A DNA stretch of 64,000 bases from assembly GCA_947568835.1 (NCBI GenBank), contig OX387605.1, forward strand, positions 25,644,264 through 25,708,263, written 5' to 3'. Under the pieces are notes generated by a model. The model made no database searches. It saw nothing but the letters and a program-made list of their open reading frames with translations, and had not been told where the DNA came from. The stretch is from Protonemura montana. Its lineage: Eukaryota; Arthropoda; Insecta; Plecoptera; Nemouridae. Made by a program: the position numbers and the translations under genes. Below, piece by piece: positions 55,101 through 64,000 of the stretch; the first letter of the stretch is position 1; every line of letters begins with the position of its first letter.

Positions 55101-57350
55101 TTCGTCTTCGTCTCCGTCTTCGTCCTCGTCTTCGTCTTCGTCTTCGTCTTCGTCCTCGTCTTCGTCTTCGTCCTTGCTTCGTCTTCGTCTCCGTCCACGT
55201 CCTCGTCTTCGTCCTCGTCTTCGTCTTCGTCCTCGTCCTCGTCTTCGTCTTCGTCTTCGTCTTCGTCTTCGTCCTCGTCTTCGTCTTCATCTTCGTCTTC
55301 GTCTTCGTCTTAGTCTTCGTCTTCTTCTTCGTCCTTGCTTCGTCTTCGTCTCCGTCCTCGTCTTCGTCTTCGTCCTCGTCTTCGTCTTCGTCTTCGTCCT
55401 CGTCTTCGTCCTCGTCTTCGTCTTCGTCTTCGTCTCCGTCCTCGTCCTCGTCTTCGTCTTCGTCTTCGTCTTCGTCTTCGTCTTCGTCTCCGTCTTCGTC
55501 TTCGTCTTCGTCTTCGTCTTCGTCTTCGTCTTCGTCTCCGTCTTCGTCCTCGTCTTCGTCTTCGTCTTCGTCTTCGTCTCCGTCCTCGTCTTCGTCTTCG
55601 TCTTCGTCTTCGTCTTCGTCCTCGTCTTCGTCTTCGTCTTCGTCTTCGTCCTTGCTTCGTCTTCGTCTTCGTCTTCGTCTTCGTCTCCGTCTTCGTCTTC
55701 GTCTCCGTCTTCGTCTTCGTCCTTGCTTCGTCTTCGTCTCCGTCTTCGTCTTCGTCCTCGTCTTCGTCTTCGTCTTCGTCTTCGTCTTCGTCCTCGTCTT
55801 CGTCTCCGTCTTCGTCTTAGTCCTCGTCCTCATCTTCGTCTTCGTCTTCGTCTTCGTCTCCGTCCTCGTCTTCGTCTTCGTCTTCGTCTCCGTCTCCGTC
55901 TTCGTCTTCGTCTTCGTCTTCGTCTTCGTCCTTGCTTCGTCTTCATCTCCGTCTTCGTCTTCGTCTTCGTCTTCGTCTCCGTCTTCGTTCTCGTCTTCGT
56001 CTTCGTCTTCGTCTTCGTCTCCGTCCTCGTCCTCGTCTTCGTCTTCGTCTTCGTCTTCGTCTTCGTCCTCGTCTTCGTCTTCGTCTTCGTCTTCGTCCTT
56101 GCTTCGTCTTCGTCTTCGTCTTCGTCTCCGTCTTCGTCTTCGTCTTCGTCTCCGTCTCCGTCTTCGTCTTCGTCTTCGTCTTCGTCTTCGTCTTCGTCCT
56201 TGCTTCGTCTTCGTCCTCGTCTTCGTCTTTGTCTTCGTCTTCGTCTTCGTCTTCGTCCTTGCTTCGTCTTCGTCCTCGTCCTCGTCTTCGTCTTCGTCTT
56301 CGTCTTCGTCTTCGTCTTCGTCTTCGTCTTCGTCCTTGCTTCGTCTTCGTCTTCGTCTTCGTCTTCGTCTTCGTCCTTGCTTCGTCTTCGTCCTCGTCCT
56401 TGCTTCGTCTTCGTCTTCGTCCTCGTCTTCGTCTTCGTCTTCGTCTTCGTCCTTGCTTCGTCTTCGTCCTCGTCCTCGTCTTCGTCTTCGTCTTCGTCTT
56501 CGTCTTCGTCTTCATCTTCGTCTTCGTCTTCGTCTTCGTCCTTGCTTCGTCTTCGTCCTCGTCCTCGTCTTCGTCTTCGTCTTCGTCTCCGTCCTCGTCC
56601 TCGTCTTCGTCTTCGTCTTCGTCCTCGTCCTCGTCTTCGTCTTCGTCTTCGTCTTCGTCTCCGTCTTCGTCTTCGTCTCCGTCTCCGTCTTCGTCTTCGT
56701 CTTCGTCTTCGTCTCCGTCCTCGTCTTCGTCTTCGTCTTCGTCTTCGTCTTCGTCCTTGCTTCTTCTTCGTCCTCATCCTCGTCTTCGTCTTCGTCTTCG
56801 TCTTCGTCTTCGTCTTCGTCTCCGTCTTCGTCCTCGTCTTCGTCTTCGTCTCCGTCCTCGTCTTCGTCTTCCTCTTCGTCTTCGTCTCCGTCTTCGTCTT
56901 CGTCTCCGTCTTCGTCTTCGTCTTCGTCTTCGTCTCCGTCTTCGTCCTCGTCTTCGTCTTCGTCTTCGTCTCCGTCTTCGTCCTCGTCTTCGTCCTCGTC
57001 TTCGTCTTCGTCTTCGTCTTCGTCTTCGTCTTCGTCTCCGTCTCCGTCTTCGTCTTCGTCTCCGTCTTCGTCTTCGTCTTCGTCTTCGTCTTCGTCCTCG
57101 TCCTCGTCTTCGTCTTCGTCTTCGTCCTCGTCTTCGTCTTCGTCTTCGTCTTCGTCTTCGTCCTCGTCTTCGTCTTCGTCTTCGTCTTCGTCTCCGTCCT
57201 CGTCCTCGTCTACGTCTTCGTCTTCGTCTTCGTCCTTGCTTCGTCTTCGTCTCCGTCCTCGTCCTCGTCTTCGTCCTCGTCTTCGTCTTCGTCCTCGTCC
57301 ACGTCTTCGTCTTCGTCTTCGTCTTCGTCTTCGTCCTTGCTTCGTCTTCG
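52126..57350. repeat. Higher-order repeat, period 2614 bp, inside the hexamer array
   Basis: Marker words align with offset 2614: ttcatc at 52127 and 54741; the four-fold tttgtc run at 52301 and 54915; the ccacgtcc variant at about 52580 and 55194. The copies look identical in between. Confidence 0.85.
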
Positions 57351-57531
57351 TCTCCGTCCTCGTCTTCGTCTTCGTCTTCGTCTTCGTCCTTGCTTCGTCT
57401 TCGTCTCCGTCCTCGTCCTCGTCTTCGTCCTCGTCTTCGTCTTCGTCCTCGTCCTCGTCTTCGTCTTCGTCTTCGTCTTCGTCCTCGTCTTCGTCTTCAT
57501 CTTCGTCTTCGTCTTCGTCTTCGTCTTCGTC

Positions 57532-60500
57532 TTAGTCTTCGTCTTCTTCTTCGTCCTTGCTTCGTCTTCGTCTCCGTCCTCGTCCTCGTCTTCGTCTTCG
57601 TCTTCGTCTTCGTCCTTGCTTCGTCTTCGTCTCCGTCCTCGTCCTCGTCTTCGTCCTCGTCTTCGTCTTCGTCCTCGTCCTCGTCTTCGTCTTCGTCTTC
57701 GTCTTCGTCTTCGTCCTCGTCTTCGTCTTCATCTTCGTCTTCGTCTTCGTCTTCGTCTTAGTCTTCGTCTTCTTCTTCGTCCTTGCTTCGTCTTCGTCTC
57801 CGTCCTCGTCTTCGTCTTCGTCCTCGTCTTCGTCTTCGTCTTCGTCCTCGTCTTCGTCCTCGTCTTCGTCTTCGTCTTCGTCTCCGTCCTCGTCCTCGTC
57901 TTCGTCTTCGTCTTCGTCTTCGTCCTCGTCTTCGTCTTCGTCTTCGTCTTCGTCTTCGTCTCCGTCTTCGTCTTCGTCTTCGTCTTCGTCTTCGTCTTCG
58001 TCTTCGTCTTCGTCTCCGTCCTCGTCTTCGTCTTCGTCTTCGTCTCCGTCCTCGTCTTCGTCTTCGTCTTCGTCTTCGTCTTCGTCTTCGTCCTCGTCTT
58101 CGTCTTCGTCTTCGTCTTCGTCCTTGCTTCGTCTTCGTCTTCGTCTTCGTCTTCGTCTCAGTCTTCGTCTTCGTCTTCGTCTCCGTCTTCGTCTTCGTCC
58201 TTGCTTCGTCTTCGTCTCCGTCTTCGTCTTCGTCCTCGTCTTCGTCTTCGTCTTCGTCTTCGTCCTCGTCTTCGTCTCCGTCTTCGTCTTAGTCCTCGTC
58301 CTCATCTTCGTCTTCGTCTTCGTCTTCGTCTCCGTCCTCGTCTTCGTCTTCGTCTTCGTCTCCGTCTCCGTCTTCGTCTTCGTCTTCGTCTTCGTCTTCG
58401 TCCTTGCTTCGTCTTCGTCTCCGTCTTCGTCTTCGTCTTCGTCTTCGTCTTCGTCTTCGTCTTCGTCTTCGTCTTCGTCTCCGTCCTCGTCCTCGTCTTC
58501 GTCTTCGTCTTCGTCTTCGTCTTCGTCCTCGTCTTCGTCTTCGTCTTCGTCTTCGTCCTTGCTTCGTCTTCGTCTTCGTCTTCGTCTCCGTCTTCGTCTT
58601 CGTCTTCGTCTCCGTCTCCGTCTTCGTCTTCGTCTTCGTCTTCGTCTTCGTCTTCGTCCTTGCTTCGTCTTCGTCCTCGTCTTCGTCTTTGTCTTCGTCT
58701 TCGTCTTCGTCTTCGTCCTTGCTTCGTCTTCGTCCTCGTCCTCGTCTTCGTCTTCGTCTTCGTCTTCGTCTTCGTCTTCGTCCTTGCTTCGTCTTCTTCC
58801 TCGTCCTTGCTTCGTCTTCGTCTTCGTCCTCGTCTTCGTCTTCGTCTTCGTCTTCGTCTTCGTCCTTGCTTCGTCTTCGTCCTCGTCCTCGTCTTCGTCT
58901 TCGTCTTCGTCTTCGTCTTCGTCTTCATCTTCGTCTTCGTCTTCGTCTTCGTCCTTGCTTCGTCTTCGTCCTCGTCCTCGTCTTCGTCTTCGTCTTCGTC
59001 TTCGTCCTTGCTTCGTCTTCGTCCTCGTCCTTGCTTCGTCTTCGTCTTCGTCCTCGTCTTCGTCTTCGTCTTCGTCTTCGTCCTCGTCTTCGTCTTCGTC
59101 TTTGTCTTTGTCTTTGTCTTTGTCTTCGTCTTCGTCTTCGTCTTCGTCTTCGTCTTCGTCTCCGTCTTCGTCCTCGTCTTCGTCTTCGTCTCCGTCCTCG
59201 TCTTCGTCTTCGTCTTCGTCTTCGTCTTCGTCCTTGCTTCTTCTTCGTCCTCATCCTCGTCTTCGTCTTCGTCTTCGTCTTCGTCTTCGTCTTCGTCTCC
59301 GTCTTCGTCCTCGTCTTCGTCTTCGTCTTCGTCTTCGTCCTCGTCTTCGTCTTCGTCCTTGCTTCGTCTTCGTCTCCGTCCACGTCCTCGTCTTCGTCCT
59401 CGTCTTCGTCTTCGTCCTCGTCCTCGTCTTCGTCTTCGTCTTCGTCTTCGTCTTCGTCCTCGTCTTCGTCTTCATCTTCGTCTTCGTCTTCGTCTTAGTC
59501 TTCGTCTTCTTCTTCGTCCTTGCTTCGTCTTCGTCTCCGTCCTCGTCTTCGTCTTCGTCCTCGTCTTCGTCTTCGTCTTCGTCCTCGTCTTCGTCCTCGT
59601 CTTCGTCTTCGTCTTCGTCTCCGTCCTCGTCCTCGTCTTCGTCTTCGTCTTCGTCTTCGTCTTCGTCTTCGTCTCCGTCTTCGTCTTCGTCTTCGTCTTC
59701 GTCTTCGTCTTCGTCTTCGTCTCCGTCTTCGTCCTCGTCTTCGTCTTCGTCTTCGTCTTCGTCTCCGTCCTCGTCTTCGTCTTCGTCTTCGTCTTCGTCT
59801 TCGTCCTCGTCTTCGTCTTCGTCTTCGTCTTCGTCCTTGCTTCGTCTTCGTCTTCGTCTTCGTCTTCGTCTCCGTCTTCGTCTTCGTCTCCGTCTTCGTC
59901 TTCGTCCTTGCTTCGTCTTCGTCTCCGTCTTCGTCTTCGTCCTCGTCTTCGTCTTCGTCTTCGTCTTCGTCTTCGTCCTCGTCTTCGTCTCCGTCTTCGT
60001 CTTAGTCCTCGTCCTCATCTTCGTCTTCGTCTTCGTCTTCGTCTCCGTCCTCGTCTTCGTCTTCGTCTTCGTCTCCGTCTCCGTCTTCGTCTTCGTCTTC
60101 GTCTTCGTCTTCGTCCTTGCTTCGTCTTCATCTCCGTCTTCGTCTTCGTCTTCGTCTTCGTCTTCGTCTTCGTCTCCGTCTTCGTTCTCGTCTTCGTCTT
60201 CGTCTTCGTCTTCGTCTCCGTCCTCGTCCTCGTCTTCGTCTTCGTCTTCGTCTTCGTCTTCGTCCTCGTCTTCGTCTTCGTCTTCGTCTTCGTCCTTGCT
60301 TCGTCTTCGTCTTCGTCTTCGTCTCCGTCTTCGTCTTCGTCTTCGTCTCCGTCTCCGTCTTCGTCTTCGTCTTCGTCTTCGTCTTCGTCTTCGTCCTTGC
60401 TTCGTCTTCGTCCTCGTCTTCGTCTTTGTCTTCGTCTTCGTCTTCGTCTTCGTCCTTGCTTCGTCTTCGTCCTCGTCCTCGTCTTCGTCTTCGTCTTCGT

Positions 60501-61000
60501 CTTCGTCTTCGTCTTCGTCTTCGTCTTCGTCCTTGCTTCGTCTTCGTCTTCGTCTTCGTCTTCGTCTTCGTCCTTGCTTCGTCTTCGTCCTCGTCCTTGC
60601 TTCGTCTTCGTCTTCGTCCTCGTCTTCGTCTTCGTCTTCGTCTTCGTCCTTGCTTCGTCTTCGTCCTCGTCCTCGTCTTCGTCTTCGTCTTCGTCTTCGT
60701 CTTCGTCTTCATCTTCGTCTTCGTCTTCGTCTTCGTCCTTGCTTCGTCTTCGTCCTCGTCCTCGTCTTCGTCTTCGTCTTCGTCTCCGTCCTCGTCCTCG
60801 TCTTCGTCTTCGTCTTCGTCCTCGTCCTCGTCTTCGTCTTCGTCTTCGTCTTCGTCTCCGTCTTCGTCTTCGTCTCCGTCTCCGTCTTCGTCTTCGTCTT
60901 CGTCTTCGTCTCCGTCCTCGTCTTCGTCTTCGTCTTCGTCTTCGTCTTCGTCCTTGCTTCTTCTTCGTCCTCATCCTCGTCTTCGTCTTCGTCTTCGTCT
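57532..61000. repeat. Second higher-order copy, offset 6799 bp from 50.73-54.2 kb
   Basis: The same markers recur at 58926 and 59100 (52127 and 52301 plus 6799). After about 60,140 the offset becomes 6811, a gain of two hexamers. Three copies of the 52.1-54.2 kb block therefore exist in the window. Confidence 0.85.
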
Positions 61001-64000
61001 TCGTCTTCGTCTTCGTCTCCGTCTTCGTCCTCGTCTTCGTCTTCGTCTCCGTCCTCGTCTTCGTCTTCCTCTTCGTCTTCGTCTCCGTCTTCGTCTTCGT
61101 CTCCGTCTTCGTCTTCGTCTTCGTCTTCGTCTCCGTCTTCGTCCTCGTCTTCGTCTTCGTCTTCGTCTCCGTCTTCGTCCTCGTCTTCGTCCTCGTCTTC
61201 GTCTTCGTCTTCGTCTTCGTCTTCGTCTTCGTCTCCGTCTCCGTCTTCGTCTTCGTCTCCGTCTTCGTCTTCGTCTTCGTCTTCGTCTTCGTCCTCGTCC
61301 TCGTCTTCGTCTTCGTCTTCGTCCTCGTCTTCGTCTTCGTCTTCGTCTTCGTCTTCGTCCTCGTCTTCGTCTTCGTCTTCGTCTTCGTCTCCGTCCTCGT
61401 CCTCGTCTACGTCTTCGTCTTCGTCTTCGTCCTTGCTTCGTCTTCGTCTCCGTCCTCGTCCTCGTCTTCGTCCTCGTCTTCGTCTTCGTCCTCGTCCACG
61501 TCTTCGTCTTCGTCTTCGTCTTCGTCTTCGTCCTCGTCTTCGTCTTCGTCTTCGTCTTCGTCTTCGTCTTCGTCCTTGCTTCGTCTTCGTCTCCGTCCTC
61601 GTCTTCATCTTCGTCCTCGTCTTCGTCTTCGTCCTCGTCTTCGTCCTCGTCTTCGTCTTCGTCTTCGTCTCCGTCCTCGTCCTCGTCTTCGTCTTCGTCT
61701 TCGTCTTCGTCCTCGTCTTCGTCTTCGTCTTCGTCTTCGTCTTCGTCTTCGTCTGCGTCTCCGTCTCCGTCTTCTTCTTCGTCTTCGTCTCCGTCTTCGT
61801 CTTCGTCTTCGTCCTCGTCTTCGTCTCCGTCTCCGTCTTTGTCTTCGTCTTCGTCTTCGTCCTCGTCTTCGTCTTCGTCTTCGTCTTCGTCCTCGTCTTC
61901 GTCTTCGTCTTCGTCTTCGTCTTCGTCTTCGTCTTCGTCCTTGCTTCGTCTTCGTCTCCGTCCTCGTCCTCGTCTTCGTCTTCGTCTTCGTCTTCGTCCT
62001 TGCCTCGTCTTCGTCTTCGTCTTCGTCCTCGTCTTCGTCTTCATCTTCATCTTCGTCTTCGTCTTCGTCTTCGTCTTCGTCTTCGTCTTCGTCTTCGTCT
62101 TCGTCCTTGCTTCGTCTTCGTCTCCGTCCTCGTCTTCGTCTTCGTCCTTGTCTTCGTCTTCGTCTTCGTCCTCGTCTTCGTCTTCGTCTTCGTCCTCGTC
62201 TTCGTCCTCGTCTTCGTCTTCGTCTTCGTCTCCGTCCTCGTCCTCGTCTTCGTCTTCGTCTTCGTCTTCGTCCTCGTCTTCGTCTTCGTCTTCGTCTTCG
62301 TCTTCGTCTTCGTCTTCGTCTTCGTCTCCGTCTTCGTCTTCGTCTTCGTCTTCGTCTTCGTCTTCGTCTCCGTCTTCGTCCTCGTCTTCGTCTTCGTCTT
62401 CGTCCTCGTCTTCGTCTTCGTCTTCGTCTTCGTCTTCATCTTCGTCCTCGTCTTCGTCTTCGTCTTCATCTTCGTCCTTGCTTCGTCTTCGTCCTCGTCT
62501 TCGTCTTTGTCTTTGTCTTCGTCTTCGTCTTCGTCCTTGCTTTGTCTTCGTCTTCGTCTTCGTCTTCGTCCTTGCTTCGTCTTCGTCTTCGTCTTCGTCT
62601 TCGTCTTCGTCTTCGTCTTCGTCTTCGTCTTCGACTTCGTCCTCGTCTTCGTCTTCGTCTTCGTCTTCGTCTTCGTCTTCGTCTTCGTCCTTGCTTCGTC
62701 TTCGTCTCCGTCCTCGTCTTCGTCCTCGTCTTCGTCTCCGTCTTCGTCTTCGTCCTCGTCTTCGTCTTCGTCCTCGTCTTCGTCTTCGTCTTCGTCTTCA
62801 TCTTCGTCCTCGTCCTCGTCTTCGTCTTCGTCTTCGTCTTCGTCCTTGCTTCGTCTTCGTCTTCGTCTTCGTCTCGTCTTCGTCTTCGTCTTCGTCTTCG
62901 TCTTCGTCTTCGTCCTCGTCTTCGTCTTCGTCTTCGTCCTCGTCTTCGTCTTCGTCTTTGTCTTCGTCCTCGTCCTCGTCCTCGTCTTCGTCTTCGTCTT
63001 CGTCTTCGTCCTCGTCCTCGTCTTCGTCTTCGTCCTCGTCTTCGTCTTCATCTTCGTCTTCGTCTTCGTCTTCGTCTTCGTCTTCGTCTTCGTCTTCGTC
63101 CATGCTTCGTCTTCGTCTTCGTCTTCGTCTTCGTCCTCGTCCTCGTCTTCGTCTTCGTCTTCGTCTTCATCTTCGTCCTCGTCTTCGTCTTCGTCTTCGT
63201 CTTCGTCTTCGTCTTCGTCTTCGTCTTCGTCTTCGTCCTCGTCTCCGTCTTCGTCTCCGTCCTCGTCCTCGTCTTCGTCTTCTTCTCCGTCTTCGTCTTC
63301 GTCTTCGTCCTTGCTTCGTCTTCGTCTTCGTCTCCGTCTTCGTCTCCGTCTTCGTCTTCGTCTTCGTCTCCGTCTTCGTCTTCTCTTCGTCTTCGTCTTC
63401 GTCTTCGTCCTCGTCCTCGTCTTCGTCTTCGTCCTCGTCCTCGTCTTCGTCTTCGTCTTCGTCTTCGTCCTCGTCTTCGTCTTCGTCTTCGTCTTCGTCT
63501 TCGTCTTCGTCCTTGCTTCGTCTTCGTCTCCGTCCTCGTCCTCGTCTTCGTCTTCGTCTTCGTCTTCGTCTTCGTCCTTGCTTCGTCTTCGTCTCCGTCC
63601 TCGTCCTCGTCTTCGTCCTCGTCTTCGTCTTCGTCCTCGTCCTCGTCTTCGTCTTCGTCTTCGTCTTCGTCTTCGTCCTCGTCTTCGTCTTCATCTTCGT
63701 CTTCGTCTTCGTCTTCGTCTTCGTCTTCGTCTCCGTCTTCGTCTTCGTCCTTGCTTCGTCTTCGTCTCCGTCTTCGTCTTCGTCCTCGTCTTCATCTTCG
63801 TCTTCGTCTTCGTCATCGTCCTCGTCTTCGTCTCCGTCTTCGTCTTCGTCCTCGTCCTCATCTTCGTCTTCGTCTTCGTCTTCGTCTTCGTCTCCGTCCT
63901 CGTCTTCGTCTTCGTCTTCGTCTCCGTCTCCGTCTTCGTCTTCGTCTTCGTCTTCGTCTTCGTCTTCGTCTTCGTCCTTGCTTCGTCTTCGTCTCCGTCT

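Larger units (their letters stand above)
50500..64000. repeat. Giant degenerate hexamer array (GTCTTC/GAAGAC)n, at least 13.5 kb
   Basis: The hexamer varies as TTCGTC, CTCGTC and TCCGTC, with a recurrent junction word ccttgcttcg and rarer markers (ttagtc, ttcatc, tttgtc runs). It runs off the right edge. All six frames are open for hundreds of codons and encode only dipeptide runs: plus VF, SS, LR; minus ED, KT, RR. Frames of up to 1632 codons here are artefacts of a stop-free hexamer and are not annotated as genes. Confidence 0.95.

Noticed and set aside
50415-61608. Open frames of up to 1632 codons (Ser-, Leu-Arg-, Phe-Val-, Glu-Asp-, Lys-Thr- or Arg-rich)
   Set aside because: They are translations of a stop-free hexamer in all six frames, with no start context, domain or codon structure independent of the repeat.

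Overview
This is eukaryotic nuclear DNA, most likely from an insect. It holds two spliced host genes of animal type, one of them an ionotropic receptor (IR), a protostome chemosensory family. They sit in a repeat-rich background of CR1/Jockey-type LINEs, ZMYM1-like hAT transposons, tRNA- and 5S-rRNA-derived SINEs and many private minisatellites. Nothing here looks prokaryotic, and most long open frames are artefacts of tandem repeats.

Layout. 1-3.2 kb: tandem array of a 955-bp unit that is itself a long palindrome, ended by a LINE 3' fragment (3.19-4.06 kb). 4.4-5.9 and 21.8-23.4 kb: two copies of a 1.55-kb non-autonomous hAT-like element. 7.3-11.0 kb: a LINE on the minus strand with an open 1001-codon ORF2 and an ORF1 remnant. 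12.4-17.8 kb: a series of well-formed splice sites suggesting a plus-strand transcript of uncertain coding status. 19.4-20.2 kb: 5' part of a hAT transposon.

25.9-37.1 kb, minus strand: the complete U2SURP/SR140 splicing-factor gene, reconstructed here as 12 coding exons (854 aa) with RRM, SURP, CID and cwf21 domains and an RS tail. 38.2-46.5 kb, plus strand: a complete IR gene, reconstructed as 10 coding exons (603 aa). The two genes are head to head, about 1.08 kb apart between start codons. Nearly every intron carries its own minisatellite or SINE, and several arrays abut splice sites.

48.8-50.5 kb: the C-terminal two thirds of a ZMYM1-like hAT transposase, cut off at the edge of a degenerate (GAAGAC)n hexamer array that fills the rest of the window (50.5-64 kb). 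The array has near-identical higher-order copies offset by 2614 and 6799 bp.

The most unusual signals are: a dispersed repeat carrying an apparently intact hammerhead-ribozyme core at 38,959-38,998; SINEs whose 5S- or tRNA-derived promoter heads have expanded in tandem; the palindromic 955-bp array with tRNA-like segments in both orientations; and the hexamer array, whose recurrent junction word rotates the reading frame.
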